Assembly (NCBI RefSeq): GCF_004684935.1
Contig: NZ_SRJD01000003.1
Span: 62,001-126,000 of the forward strand
Direction of reading: 5' to 3'
DNA length: 64,000 bases
DNA from: Sporolactobacillus shoreae
Lineage (GTDB): Bacteria > Bacillota > Bacilli > Bacillales > Sporolactobacillaceae
Of this stretch, positions 14,719 to 22,384 are shown piece by piece. The position numbers were made by a program, and so were the translations under genes. Every line of letters begins with the position of its first letter. Within the stretch, counting starts at the first letter, position 1. A model generated the notes under the pieces. That model searched no databases. It saw only the letters and a list, made by a program, of their open reading frames with translations, and had not been told where the DNA came from.

Positions 14719-15819
14719 ATGAAACGTTTGATTGTTTCACTTGTTTCGATTCTGTCTTTGTTTTTTCTGAGTGTTGTACCCGGCCAGGCTGAAGAAAATG
14801 TGAATTATCAGATCCCTATTCAGGACTTACATCCGACACAGGCTGCACTTGGAAAGGTTCAGCTGGCCGCTAAATTGAGTACGTATATCGATTCAAACAA
14901 TAACTTGACATCTGCTTATTATTCAGATTTTAATGACGACAATGGATATTTAAATGGCAACTATGTTGATCAAAATGGGCAAACGATTTCCGCTAAAAAG
15001 ACGTTTTATAAAACAGCTAGTATATATGATGTTGTAGAACAGGTGTCCGGAGTTGGCCCGACCGTTCCGTCCACCCCGGCTGCGGATGTAGTCATCGGTC
15101 CCGGCCATATCTATTATTTAGTCGACGGTCATCATGGTGTCAGCGAGTATCTGTTTGTTCATCAAATGACGGGTAAGGGCGATACGTCTGTTAACGTTAA
15201 GGTCCTGGCCGATTGGAGCAATCTCAAAACAAATCAATTTTGGAATGAAATGAAAGCTCAGCATTATTATTATCCTAAAGCGTATGACGCGAAGACGCGC
15301 TCCTATAAAACAATAGACAGGCGCTCGCTTCCGCAGACAATTGGTGTTTCATATTTTATCAATGATCCGTTTCGGGGATTGAATTATTTCTGGAGAAAAT
15401 CGGCAATTAATAAAGACGCCATAAGCGCACCATTTGCCGAATTCTACTGGGGTGAATTTTTGACAGCTACCGGCCAGTTTAAAGATTTATCATTCAACTC
15501 TGACGCGGATTATATAACAGCTTTCAATCGTGGAAATCAGATACTGAAGAAACTGATCAATGGTGACAGCAAATTGACTGCATTATTTAAAAAGACGATA
15601 ACTGATTCATATGGATATACTGAGACACAACTTGGCCTGCAGAATACTTTTGATGATTCGGCAATATCCGGTCAGCTTTCAAAGCTGCAGTCGGCACTGG
15701 CATATGCGGATAATCAGCCAAAATTAACAGATGATGAGAACACAATTAGTTTCCTTGGCCAGGGATATCATCTCGGGTGGAAACATAACAAACATGCTAT
15801 CCCAGCAACTCAAAAATGA
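14719..15819 (+). CDS. Secreted ParB-like (ParBc_2, PF08857-type) protein
   Basis: A 366-residue protein with a clear Sec signal peptide (MKRLIVSLVSILSLFFLSVV, cleavage after PGQA near residue 24). The mature part begins with IPIQDLHPTQAALGKVQL, and the core has VIGPGHIYYLVDGHHGVSEY; the DGHH block is the hallmark of this ParB/sulfiredoxin-fold family. It was annotated as a putative nuclease family but activity is unproven. TTAGGAGG precedes the ATG and a terminator follows 15 bases after the stop, so it is monocistronic. An extracellular ParB-fold protein is unusual compared with the chromosomal-partition ParB. Confidence 0.82.
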   Translation: MKRLIVSLVSILSLFFLSVVPGQAEENVNYQIPIQDLHPTQAALGKVQLAAKLSTYIDSNNNLTSAYYSDFNDDNGYLNGNYVDQNGQTISAKKTFYKTASIYDVVEQVSGVGPTVPSTPAADVVIGPGHIYYLVDGHHGVSEYLFVHQMTGKGDTSVNVKVLADWSNLKTNQFWNEMKAQHYYYPKAYDAKTRSYKTIDRRSLPQTIGVSYFINDPFRGLNYFWRKSAINKDAISAPFAEFYWGEFLTATGQFKDLSFNSDADYITAFNRGNQILKKLINGDSKLTALFKKTITDSYGYTETQLGLQNTFDDSAISGQLSKLQSALAYADNQPKLTDDENTISFLGQGYHLGWKHNKHAIPATQK

Positions 15820-15834
15820 CTGATTCTCTAGTTT

Positions 15835-15860
15835 GGAGCTCCTTGATGGAGCTCCTTTTT
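15835..15860 (+). terminator. Terminator of the ParB-like gene
   Basis: GGAGCTCC-TTGAT-GGAGCTCC followed by TTTTT. Confidence 0.92.
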
Positions 15861-16014
15861 ACATTTTTAGGATGATTTAGGAGAAGACCGTATATGTTAT
15901 ATTAAAAAAATCTCCTTTTGATTAAATAGATAAGAAAGAAAGCCCAAAACTGAAAAAAATAAAATGTTTGAACATAGAAAACAGATGATTCGTTCAAAAA
16001 AATAAGGACAATCA

Positions 16015-16043
16015 TTGACAGAAGAATCTTGAACCTCTAAAAT
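16015..16043 (+). promoter_or_regulatory. Promoter of tRNA-Arg
   Basis: TTGACA, a 17-base spacer and TAAAAT, 40 bases before the tRNA. Confidence 0.8.
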
Positions 16044-16083
16044 AATAAAGGTCGTCGTTAGTTGTTAAAAAATATCTTCATTT

Positions 16084-16157
<74 letters not shown>

Positions 16158-16161
16158 TACT

Positions 16162-16191
16162 AAAAAAGCCTTGATATGTAAGGCTTTTTTC
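16162..16191 (+). terminator. Terminator of tRNA-Arg
   Basis: AAAAAAGCCTT / AAGGCTTTTTT around a short loop, five bases after the tRNA. Confidence 0.88.
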
Positions 16192-16241
16192 TTTTGCACT
16201 TATTTAAAATAATTATAAATAACTATCGTCTGGGGCAGAAT

Positions 16242-16530
16242 TTATTTTTTATGCGCTTTTTTCTGTGAAAATTTATCAAAATGTTCGACCGCACCCTCAT
16301 CTGCTCCAAAAAGTGACCGTAAATGTTCATTGTTGTCTGTATATTGGAATGGCCCAACCGGCCGCTGATGATTTTTGACTGAACGTTTCGTTGATCAGGA
16401 AGATTTCGGATGTGTGGCGCAAATCATGAAAGCGAATTGGGCGCAATTTATTTTTTTGGTGAACCGACGCCATCACTGAGAAATGCTGTCTGTAGGAGGG
16501 ATAGACAAAAAAATAGCATTGGCTCCTCCA
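16242..16530 (-). pseudogene. Decayed phage integrase (tyrosine recombinase) C-terminus
   Basis: Reading the minus strand, pieces of one integrase appear in different frames: DSISQWWRRF, then KLRPIRFHDLRHTSEIFLIN (catalytic HxLRH block), then SKIISGRLGHSNIQTTMNIY, then DEGAVEHFDKFSQKK and a stop. Three or more frameshifts are needed, and no start or N-terminal domain remains. It ends 85 bases from the tRNA-Arg 3' end, the usual place for the int gene of a tRNA-integrated phage. The call rests on these catalytic-box sequences. Confidence 0.88.
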
Positions 16531-16633
16531 CCGCCAATACTCGTGATGACCACTTGCGTCATCCACTCTAAATAAAAGTATAACGGACACATATTAAAGC
16601 GATTTTAAAGCCTAATTAAGAAAGGATGAGATT

Positions 16634-17110
16634 ATGGTTACACACGCTAATCTGGGTATGCAACTGGAACACGAGGGAATCGCGGTCATTCAGAAGATCG
16701 CCTACTCCATTTGAGCCAATCCGGGATAAGCGGGGGAACTTCAGCAAACTGATTCCAGCGAAGAAGAGCACGGTGGACTTTATCAGCTGCCTGAACGGAC
16801 GGGGGCTTGCGTTTGACGCAAAGCGAACACGGTTCCCACTCGCGAATGTGCACGAGCACCAGGTGCGTTATTTGAAACGATACTTGGACTGGCGGAGGTT
16901 ATGCCTTCGATCGTGCGGTTCGTGAAACTTCAAGAGACGTACATTGTTCTGATTAAGGAATTCGGGAAATGGTATGAAGAGGCTCCTAATGGTGGGCGGA
17001 AATCAATCCCTTATGAGTGGTTCCTGGGCAACTGTGAATCAGTTTGGAGCCGGAACGGGATTGTGCTGGATTGTTTGCATCCGTTCCTGACGAAGAGGAT
17101 TGCCACATGA
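16634..17110 (+). pseudogene. Decayed RecU-like Holliday-junction resolvase of phage type
   Basis: Frame 1 gives MVTHANLGMQLE and GIAVIQKIA. A shift then leads to TPFEPIRDKRGNF, AKKSTVDFISCLNGRGLAFD and AKRTR..HEHQVRYLKRYLDW, and a second shift to IVRFVKLQETYIVLIKEFGK and NGGRKSIPYEWF. The order and motifs (NLG start, VIQKI, STVDF..GRGLAFDAK, H-Q..YL) follow the RecU fold. Roughly 15 residues after the start are missing as well. It is inactive unless the frameshifts are sequencing errors. It belongs to the phage remnant beside the tRNA. Confidence 0.75.
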
Positions 17111-17244
17111 CTCGACGCCGGTGGATCTTGCTGTTTCGGGTGGAGGAGCGGGAGAAGGTCTGGTGGTATGAAACACTTCAGCGGCATGATCTCAATGCCT
17201 GGCTGAGGGACAGGTGGGAACCGGTAAAAGATAAGAATTGCTGA
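17107..17244 (+). CDS. Small phage-type protein, 45 residues
   Basis: The ATG overlaps the recU-like stop (ATGA), the classic layout of phage early operons. The product MTRRRWILLFRVEEREKVWW followed by YETLQRHDLNAWLRD.. is basic and soluble. No family is recognised. It may be non-functional because its upstream neighbour is broken. Confidence 0.5.
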   Translation: MTRRRWILLFRVEEREKVWWYETLQRHDLNAWLRDRWEPVKDKNC

Positions 17245-17251
17245 GTAAATC

Positions 17252-17278
17252 AAAAAGGGTACCCGGGTTAGGTACCCT
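17252..17278 (-). terminator. Terminator of yjcZ-like gene 4
   Basis: On the minus strand AGGGTACC-TAACCC-GGGTACCCT followed by TTTT. Confidence 0.85.
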
Positions 17279-17322
17279 CAAATAAAGGAGATGTATGGGC
17301 CTATCGGCGGCTACGGCAATTT

Positions 17323-17433
17323 TTAGTACAGTAAAGTTGTACCAACGATGATCAAAAGAATGAATAGAACAACGATCAGAACAAATGTATTGCCTTGACC
17401 ATATCCAGGAGTTGGGCAGGTAGTATTACACAT
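17323..17433 (-). CDS. YjcZ-family sporulation micro-protein 4
   Basis: A 36-residue protein, MCNTTCPTPGYGQGNTFVLI then [16 protein letters not shown]. The [16 protein letters not shown] tail is the family signature, while the head has two Cys and lacks the Gly/Tyr repeats of copies 2 and 3. AAAGGAGATAAATAACT precedes the ATG. CATATAATG at 17466-17474 is the likely mother-cell -10. It sits between decayed phage genes, implying it was inserted or survived after the phage decayed. Confidence 0.88.
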   Translation of the reverse strand: MCNTTCPTPGYGQGNTFVLIVVLFILLIIVGTTLLY

Positions 17434-17465
17434 AGTTATTTATCTCCTTTCATCACGTGATACTA

Positions 17466-17474
17466 CATTATATG
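17466..17474 (-). promoter_or_regulatory. CATA-type -10 of yjcZ-like gene 4
   Basis: CATATAATG on the minus strand about 33 bases before the start; identical to the copy 3 box. Confidence 0.45.
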
Positions 17475-17582
17475 AACTTGGGAAGCGAGTGAAGGGTACA
17501 AGTGAAGGAGTGAAAAAGCCCGTTTTATCAGCAGATGTAGCGCAATTGCCAGCTAAAGTGAAATAGGAAAGGAGAGTTGAAG

Positions 17583-17825
17583 TTGAGCATGGGACGGAAG
17601 ACAAAGACGATAATTTTGAACCGCAGAAATATTGAGATAGTCCTGTTTCAAAAAGGGGATAAGGTCAAACGAAATAATCAATACGGTGGCCAAGAAAATG
17701 ACTATGGAATCGTTGAAAGTACAGAACAGGGCGGATTGTACGTAATTGTAAACTGGCTTGGGCAAGCAAAGCACCGCTGTGGGAAACGCTGGCTTGCTTC
17801 ATCATTTGACATGGCTGCCGAATAA
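17583..17825 (+). CDS. Small basic protein, about 80 residues, unknown
   Basis: Begins LSMGRKTKTIILNRRNIEIV; the middle KGDKVKRNNQYGGQENDYGI reads like an SH3-type small barrel (KGDxV opening) and the end has RCGKRWLASSFD. AGGAGAG lies six bases before the TTG at 17583; the ATG at 17589 is an alternative start. It lies in the phage-remnant region and may be phage-derived. No function is assigned. Confidence 0.55.
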   Translation: MSMGRKTKTIILNRRNIEIVLFQKGDKVKRNNQYGGQENDYGIVESTEQGGLYVIVNWLGQAKHRCGKRWLASSFDMAAE

Positions 17826-17862
17826 AACTATCTGACGCTATCAACTGATTCGCAGTACGTCT

Positions 17863-18036
17863 TTACTGTTTATTATTTTTCTTTTTTATACGATGATCAA
17901 TAATCTCGCGAATAACAAAGAGAATTAAAAGGAGCACAAATTCTAGAAAATGTAGATTTTGAGGGGCATATAAAAAGATTAAAATCATTGCTACTGAAAA
18001 TGGTATGGCTAATACAAGATATTGCTTATAACTCAT
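17863..18036 (-). CDS. 57-residue two-segment membrane protein
   Basis: MSYKQYLVLAIPFSVAMILI followed by a second hydrophobic stretch (LEFVLLLILFVI) and a very basic tail (DHRIKKKNNKQ). TTAGGAGATGATGAT supplies the ribosome binding site. The shape is that of a small holin-like or phage membrane protein, but no family is recognised. Confidence 0.6.
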   Translation of the reverse strand: MSYKQYLVLAIPFSVAMILIFLYAPQNLHFLEFVLLLILFVIREIIDHRIKKKNNKQ

Positions 18037-18052
18037 ATCATCATCTCCTAAT

Positions 18053-18077
18053 AAAAAATCGGGATCCCTCCCGATTT
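18053..18077 (-). terminator. Hairpin terminator after the gene at 18076
   Basis: On the minus strand AAATCGGGA-GGGA-TCCCGATTT followed by T-rich sequence. It overlaps the stop codon of the 41-residue gene. Confidence 0.75.
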
Positions 18078-18201
18078 ATAAATTTTTGTCTTCAAGCTTT
18101 TTAAATCTTTGCTCAAGCTGTTTGTATTTCTTATCGACTGTTGCTGCGTAAAAGAAAGCAAAACAGCCAAAGACAAAACCTAACATGCTGAATACGGACA
18201 T
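18076..18201 (-). CDS. 41-residue membrane-anchored coiled-coil peptide
   Basis: MSVFSMLGFVFGCFAFFYAA then TVDKKYKQLEQRFKKLEDKN: one N-terminal membrane segment and a heptad-like charged helix. GAGG lies about seven bases before the ATG. The layout is common for small Bacillales proteins of unknown role. Longer upstream frames lack a ribosome binding site. Confidence 0.6.
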   Translation of the reverse strand: MSVFSMLGFVFGCFAFFYAATVDKKYKQLEQRFKKLEDKNL

Positions 18202-18290
18202 AGGTAAGTACCTCACTATCTTTTTATAAAAGAGCTCGGATCCCTCCGAGCCATCCCGATAAGAATATTTTACCATACGGAGGGATTCCG

Positions 18291-18487
18291 ATGCGATTAA
18301 AAAATATAGATGTAGATCCAGGCTCAATGCTGTTAAATGTTGATATAATGGGAAATAAGGAACCTTTTGCCATTGTGGTGTGTGACGGAAAGGCTAGAAT
18401 GAGGAACATGGGGAAACGATTATTGTGACGCACCAGGGCAAGGTGAAAAGGGTGAAGTGGGACGAGGGGGGAGGAGTTTTGAAATGA
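18291..18487 (+). pseudogene. Frameshifted XtrA/YqaO-family phage protein
   Basis: AGGAGGGATTCCG then ATG opens MRLKNIDVDPGSMLLNVDIM and ..FAIVVCDGKARM. The frame then runs into a stop, while the +1 frame continues NEEHGETIIVTHQGKVKRVK and WDEGGGVLK to a stop at 18487. The HGET.IVTHQGKVKRV block is the XtrA/YqaO hallmark of PBSX- and skin-like elements. One indel near 18405 breaks the gene. It supports a phage origin for 16.2-18.5 kb. Confidence 0.78.
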
Positions 18488-18502
18488 TAGCTTTTTACTT
18501 TT

Positions 18503-18721
18503 TTATATCTTTTTGATACGCTGTTTCAGTGGCGTTCTTTTCGTTGACAAGTTTCCTTTCTCTTTTTTTAGCTGATCAATATCGTATAAAAGAAAATGAC
18601 CGGTACGCCAATTTTCGTCAACATAGTTATGGACATCTGCATTTCCAAAGCCAAAGCTAGCGCAGAAGATCAAAGATGCAATAACCAATGACATGACAGC
18701 AAATATGATTTTCCTTAACAT
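18503..18721 (-). CDS. Small secreted protein, 72 residues
   Basis: N-terminal hydrophobic signal MLRKIIFAVMSLVIASLIFC followed by ASFGFGNADVHNYVDENWRT and a basic C-terminus. AAGGGATG lies a few bases before the ATG. It is either a lipoprotein-like (Cys 20) or a simply secreted peptide. No family is recognised. Confidence 0.5.
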   Translation of the reverse strand: MLRKIIFAVMSLVIASLIFCASFGFGNADVHNYVDENWRTGHFLLYDIDQLKKEKGNLSTKRTPLKQRIKKI

Positions 18722-18915
18722 AATTCATCCCTTGATCTAGCTGGTTGAACGTTGTCCTAGTAGTAGTCGTATGCTCTCCAATTAGCAATTAAAGATCCTT
18801 TCACATACAGATATAATCGTAATCGTCGTTTTTCCTATCGTAACCACAACTCGGTATTTAACTTTTTTCATGTTCCTTATGGTTCTTATCCCCAATTTGC
18901 TAAAAAATAAGGAAA

Positions 18916-20004
18916 CTATTGAACATGTAATGTTTGAGTAATTGACTTTTCACCTACAGTTATATTTACTGGGTAATCACCTGGTGCAGTTCGCGTTCCA
19001 ACTTTCCATACCCAAGTAATATTTCCACTACTATCAGCTGATTTGGGTATAAGTCCTGCCGCTGTGCTTGGCCCTGAATTATAAATTACTTGAATCGTTC
19101 CTTGTGCTCCTGGTTTTGTATTCACGCTGACTGATGTCATTTGGCCTGGAGAAACATTCAGACTGCCACCTGTCACGGCAAGTGATGGAGCAGGCTTCTG
19201 TGTAGCAATCTTAGATGAAGATGATTTCGAAACAGTCTTACTCGAAGAATTTTCCGCTTTCTTGGCGGCTGAAGAACTTGATTGCTTTGGCTTTACTGTT
19301 GGTTCAGTCTTGGATGGTGCGCTTGAAGTAGAAGAATCACTGCTACCAGGGACTGAGTTTGAATAATTTGCATTAGCAGACTCAGAAGAGTTCGAGGACT
19401 CAGAATCTATTGAATCACCTGAGTAACTTGAATCAGCCGAATCTGATGTACCAGCTACTACTGCATCATTTAAGCTGTTCGTTTGATCTGTATTTGTCTG
19501 CCCACCTGATGTGACCCCAATAAATATTCCAAAGATAAGAGCAAAAATCACATAGCCAATGAATGCCCTGAAACGCGTCTTCTTTTTTGTCCAAAAAGCA
19601 AGATTCGGAATAAAAAGAGATGTAAAGGACAAGATTGCCGATATGAAGAAAAGCATTCCAAAAAATAAATCAAAGTGGCCTGTAAATAGGTTAACTATGC
19701 CAATGATCAAAAAGAACAGGACAATTAATCCTAAACATCCAATTACGCAGCCCTTTCTATTGCTTACGGGTGCCTTTCCATTATGGCTTGTCGTTGAACT
19801 TCTTTTTTCTGTGTTTTTGACATCGACATAGGACAGCCCAGTTCCTGGGATCCCAACACTTTTTGTACGAGTTCCCTTCGAATTGATCGTATAGTGTGCA
19901 CCTTTTGTACCAAAAGTCATTCCAACACTTTTCTTATTCACATTGAACTTAATACCGGGAGCAATCTTAAAGCTTTTTCGGAACCTAAATCCCAATTTCT
20001 TCAT
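18916..20004 (-). CDS. DUF4236 membrane protein with Ser-rich linker and C-terminal beta-domain
   Basis: A 362-residue protein. Residues 1-62 form a DUF4236 domain (GFRFRKSFKIAPGIKFNVNK..VGMTFGTKG..IPGTGLSY). Three hydrophobic segments lie around 88-170, then a Ser/Asp/Asn-rich low-complexity linker (about 180-270), and a C-terminal beta-rich domain (275-362) containing GNITWVWKVGTRTAPGDYPV. That last domain is clearly related to the secreted protein encoded just upstream (20044-20442). DUF4236 is of unknown function; a surface-exposed adhesion or sensing role is only an inference. Confidence 0.8.
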   Translation of the reverse strand: MKKLGFRFRKSFKIAPGIKFNVNKKSVGMTFGTKGAHYTINSKGTRTKSVGIPGTGLSYVDVKNTEKRSSTTSHNGKAPVSNRKGCVIGCLGLIVLFFLIIGIVNLFTGHFDLFFGMLFFISAILSFTSLFIPNLAFWTKKKTRFRAFIGYVIFALIFGIFIGVTSGGQTNTDQTNSLNDAVVAGTSDSADSSYSGDSIDSESSNSSESANANYSNSVPGSSDSSTSSAPSKTEPTVKPKQSSSSAAKKAENSSSKTVSKSSSSKIATQKPAPSLAVTGGSLNVSPGQMTSVSVNTKPGAQGTIQVIYNSGPSTAAGLIPKSADSSGNITWVWKVGTRTAPGDYPVNITVGEKSITQTLHVQ

Positions 20005-20043
20005 CCCCTATGTACGCCGCGGATGCGGCAAAAACCTAAGAAA

Positions 20044-20442
20044 TTATCTTTTGTATACATGCAAATACAGGTATTTAACCTGTCCACCTAACTTCACATA
20101 CACTTTCCAGGTTCCTGGGGTAGTGTTTGTCCCAACTTTCCAGCGCCAGGAGACATACCCCTTGCTGTTTGTCTTCTTCGCCCCAAGACCCTGTGCCTTG
20201 CTCTTCCCTGTTTTGTAGTACACATTTATGGTTGCCTTTGTATACTTTTTGCCTTGAATCGTAAAGTAAGCATATTGGCCGCGATAAACCGAAAGATGGG
20301 CACTTGTTACTTTGATTGAAGCTGTTGTTGCATAAGCGACATTTTGAGGCGCGACGGTAATCCCTTGAGGCGTGAAGGCAATGCCTGACAGGATGCCCAA
20401 TGACAGTGTAAGAGCGGTAAAGACTTTTAATATTTTTTTCAT
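20044..20442 (-). CDS. Secreted single-domain protein related to the DUF4236 protein's C-terminus
   Basis: A 132-residue protein with a Sec signal (MKKILKVFTALTLSLGILSG; cleavage near AYA, residue 38). The mature domain has an alternating beta pattern and the block GYVSWRWKVGTNTTPGTWKV, matching GNITWVWKVGTRTAPGDYPV of its neighbour. It ends with a very basic tail. It probably forms an immunoglobulin-like fold on the cell surface; that is an inference. The two genes are in the same orientation and 39 bases apart, so they may be co-expressed. Confidence 0.75.
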   Translation of the reverse strand: MKKILKVFTALTLSLGILSGIAFTPQGITVAPQNVAYATTASIKVTSAHLSVYRGQYAYFTIQGKKYTKATINVYYKTGKSKAQGLGAKKTNSKGYVSWRWKVGTNTTPGTWKVYVKLGGQVKYLYLHVYKR

Positions 20443-20738
20443 AATACTTCCCCCATTAATGATTTATATCTAGCCTTTTTGGCGAAATACCAATAGGGGA
20501 GAGTGATGGAATTCATGTGGCGGGATTCTTTGCTCTCCGAATATGATGCACGTCTTTGAAGGTGGATTCGTATATATAAAAATTTGAGTTTACAATTTTC
20601 TTTTGTTTGCTGTGATGAACACTTCCGATAATCCCGGTAATTAATATTAATATGCTAGGGACCAACATGAAAAGTGGAGAGAAGGAGGCTGCGTGAGTGT
20701 GCCAATTGGTTCTGCCTTCTCTCCGGGCTGCCTTTCGG

Positions 20739-20915
20739 TTACTTAGTAAAATAAAATTGAGCAATCGTACTGCCAAGTGAAATCATTGCGCCAATGAAAC
20801 AGAGAACGATCGTCCATTTGACGATCTTATCTTCGTTCTGTTTTTTCTTTCTAAAGCTGAAAAGAATGGAAACGACAATGATTGCTGTTCCAATCAATTG
20901 AATGACATTGTACAC
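20739..20915 (-). CDS. 58-residue two-segment membrane protein
   Basis: GTG start giving MYNVIQLIGTAIIVVSILFS, a charged loop FRKKKQNEDKIVKW and a second membrane segment ending IAQFYFTK. AGGGGGC about 11 bases upstream is a possible ribosome site. The hairpin-like pattern of two helices with a basic loop is convincing but no family is recognised. Confidence 0.5.
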   Translation of the reverse strand: MYNVIQLIGTAIIVVSILFSFRKKKQNEDKIVKWTIVLCFIGAMISLGSTIAQFYFTK

Positions 20916-21000
20916 CAAAAGGAAAAGCCCCCTGTTTCTCTTGGGGAAAGGTAGATGAAAGAACTTGAGCTACAGGATCTGCCCTCCCTTTTTTGTTTAA

Positions 21001-21378
21001 TCAACAAGTCATTTGCGCCAATATCTTCTGCACATCAAAAATGTGGTTATCTTTCCTAAACTGTTTTGATATAGTCGGCTCAACTGCACCAGAGATCCAG
21101 ATTTTCAATTCAGCGTCCAAGTCGAGGGTTCCGGCAGTTTCCACGCTAAAATGAGAGATGCTTTTGTAGGGGATAGAGTGGTAATCAACTTTCTTGCCGG
21201 TGATCCCTTGCCTATCCACTAAAATTAAACGTTTATCAGAGAAAACAATAAGGTCACGAATCAGTTTAAAAGCGGCAGTGACTTTTTCACCATCCATTAA
21301 GACGTTGCCAATTTCTTTTTGCACTTCACTTGGTTCTACATTTGATGCGTTGCCGATTAATCCATCGAAAAATCCCAT
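21001..21378 (-). CDS. Bacterial PH-domain protein (YvbH/PF08000 type)
   Basis: A 125-residue soluble protein starting MGFFDGLIGNASNVEPSEVQ; the core LMDGEKVTAAFKLIRDLIVF, SDKRLILVDRQGITGKKVDY and YKSISHFSVETAGTLDLDAE match the bPH family pattern. The biochemical role of these proteins is unknown. GGGGAATTAAC precedes the ATG. The gene is a complete, normal-length family member. Confidence 0.88.
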   Translation of the reverse strand: MGFFDGLIGNASNVEPSEVQKEIGNVLMDGEKVTAAFKLIRDLIVFSDKRLILVDRQGITGKKVDYHSIPYKSISHFSVETAGTLDLDAELKIWISGAVEPTISKQFRKDNHIFDVQKILAQMTC

Positions 21379-21389
21379 GTTAATTCCCC

Positions 21390-21590
21390 TTATTTGAATT
21401 TTAAACTCTGAAAGGGAGAGCGTTGCTGCTCGTGTAGTGGGTCATGAACTCTCCAATATGTACGTCCCGAGGGCAAATCATTTTTTCTATGATCAGCCAA
21501 AGGACAATCAACAATATGAACTTGATCCATAGAAGTAAAACAGTGCCTTAATTTAGTGAGCAGTTTGCTCAAAACTAGATCAACTTCCAT
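21390..21590 (-). CDS. Possible 66-residue protein, unknown
   Basis: A minus-strand frame beginning MEVDLVLSKLLTKLRHCFTS with DCPLADHR and GRTYWRVHDPLHEQQ further on. The composition looks like a soluble protein, but no good ribosome binding site precedes the ATG. It lies directly upstream of the PH-domain gene, 12 bases away. Confidence 0.35.
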   Translation of the reverse strand: MEVDLVLSKLLTKLRHCFTSMDQVHIVDCPLADHRKNDLPSGRTYWRVHDPLHEQQRSPFQSLKFK

Positions 21591-21755
21591 ATCAAACTTT
21601 GATTTTATTATACAACGGAAAATAACGAAAACGATTACAAAAAAAGAAAAATTTAAGTGGAAATAGAAGAAAAAGTTAAGAAGTTGAAAAAACTGGAGGG
21701 GTTGATCCGATTTATGTCTGAGCGGGCCTGCAGACAGTTAAAGTAGGGGAGGGCA

Positions 21756-22115
21756 TTAAGATAAAATTTTTGCCAGTCTATTATTGATATCATCGAAAAA
21801 CGGTTTCAATACGAACTCTTTTGCACCATACATCAAGGCATTGATCACTAAGTGTTTGCTTCCTAATGATGAACATATTATTACGTTTGCTTTTGGGTCA
21901 TAGTCCATAATTTCTCTTAATGCTTGAATGCCCGTCATTACAGGCATTGTTATATCCATGATGACGAGATCCGGATGAAGGGAATTGTAACAATGGATCG
22001 CTTCAAGACCATTTGAAGCTTCTCCGACAACAATGAAACGATTAGCGTCTAGTTCATTTTTTATATAATTTCTCATGAAGCGTGAATCATCAACTATTAA
22101 AACCGACTGATTCAA
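21756..22115 (-). CDS. CheY-like single-domain response regulator under riboswitch control
   Basis: A 119-residue receiver domain with no output domain. Acidic pocket VDDSRF at residues 8-13, phospho-acceptor Asp in VIMDITMPVMTG near residue 54, ICSSLGSK (Ser/Thr switch) near 84 and the conserved Lys in KEFVLKPF near 105. It is closest in pattern to Bacillus CheY. The TTG start has AGAGGGT seven bases upstream, and that site is locked in a hairpin (see 22124-22144). A cyclic di-GMP-I aptamer precedes it, so its expression should respond to c-di-GMP. No chemotaxis genes are nearby. Confidence 0.88.
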   Translation of the reverse strand: MNQSVLIVDDSRFMRNYIKNELDANRFIVVGEASNGLEAIHCYNSLHPDLVIMDITMPVMTGIQALREIMDYDPKANVIICSSLGSKHLVINALMYGAKEFVLKPFFDDINNRLAKILS

Positions 22116-22123
22116 ACGAATTA

Positions 22124-22144
22124 CCCTCTTTTCGATAAAAAGGG
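22124..22144 (-). promoter_or_regulatory. Ribosome-site-sequestering hairpin (riboswitch expression platform)
   Basis: CCCTTTTT pairs with AAAGAGGG, which contains the ribosome binding site of the receiver gene. The CCC strand is also part of AAATTTGCCC (22142-22151), which can instead pair with the 5' strand of the aptamer (GGCAAATTT). Confidence 0.55.
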
Positions 22145-22178
22145 CAAATTTGAAAAGAGCATTAAATTCAGGATGGAA

Positions 22179-22260
22179 TCCTGGCAACCCGGCTGCCGTG
22201 ACATTAATGATGCTTTAGGCCCGTGGCTTTGCGTCTCATACTTTCGTAAAATTTGCCTTG
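22179..22260 (-). promoter_or_regulatory. Cyclic di-GMP-I (GEMM-I) riboswitch aptamer
   Basis: On the minus strand the diagnostic elements occur in order: GGCAAA at the P1 5' strand, TAC-GAAA-GTA tetraloop hairpin, GACGCAAAGCC, GGGCCTAA, and AGCCGGGTTGCC closing P1 and the tetraloop receptor. This matches the GEMM-I consensus that binds cyclic di-GMP. It lies directly upstream of a CheY-like gene, within its leader. GEMM-I is common in Clostridia and some Bacilli, often ahead of motility or chemotaxis genes. Confidence 0.95.
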
Positions 22261-22384
22261 ATAGGTATTTTATCACAGATAGTGAACGGTTTACAGATTA
22301 AATCAAACAAGGATGTCATCTTTGGCAGAAAACACAGCATACCAGAGCCATACATAACAACGTTAGGAAAATCATGAATCGCAA

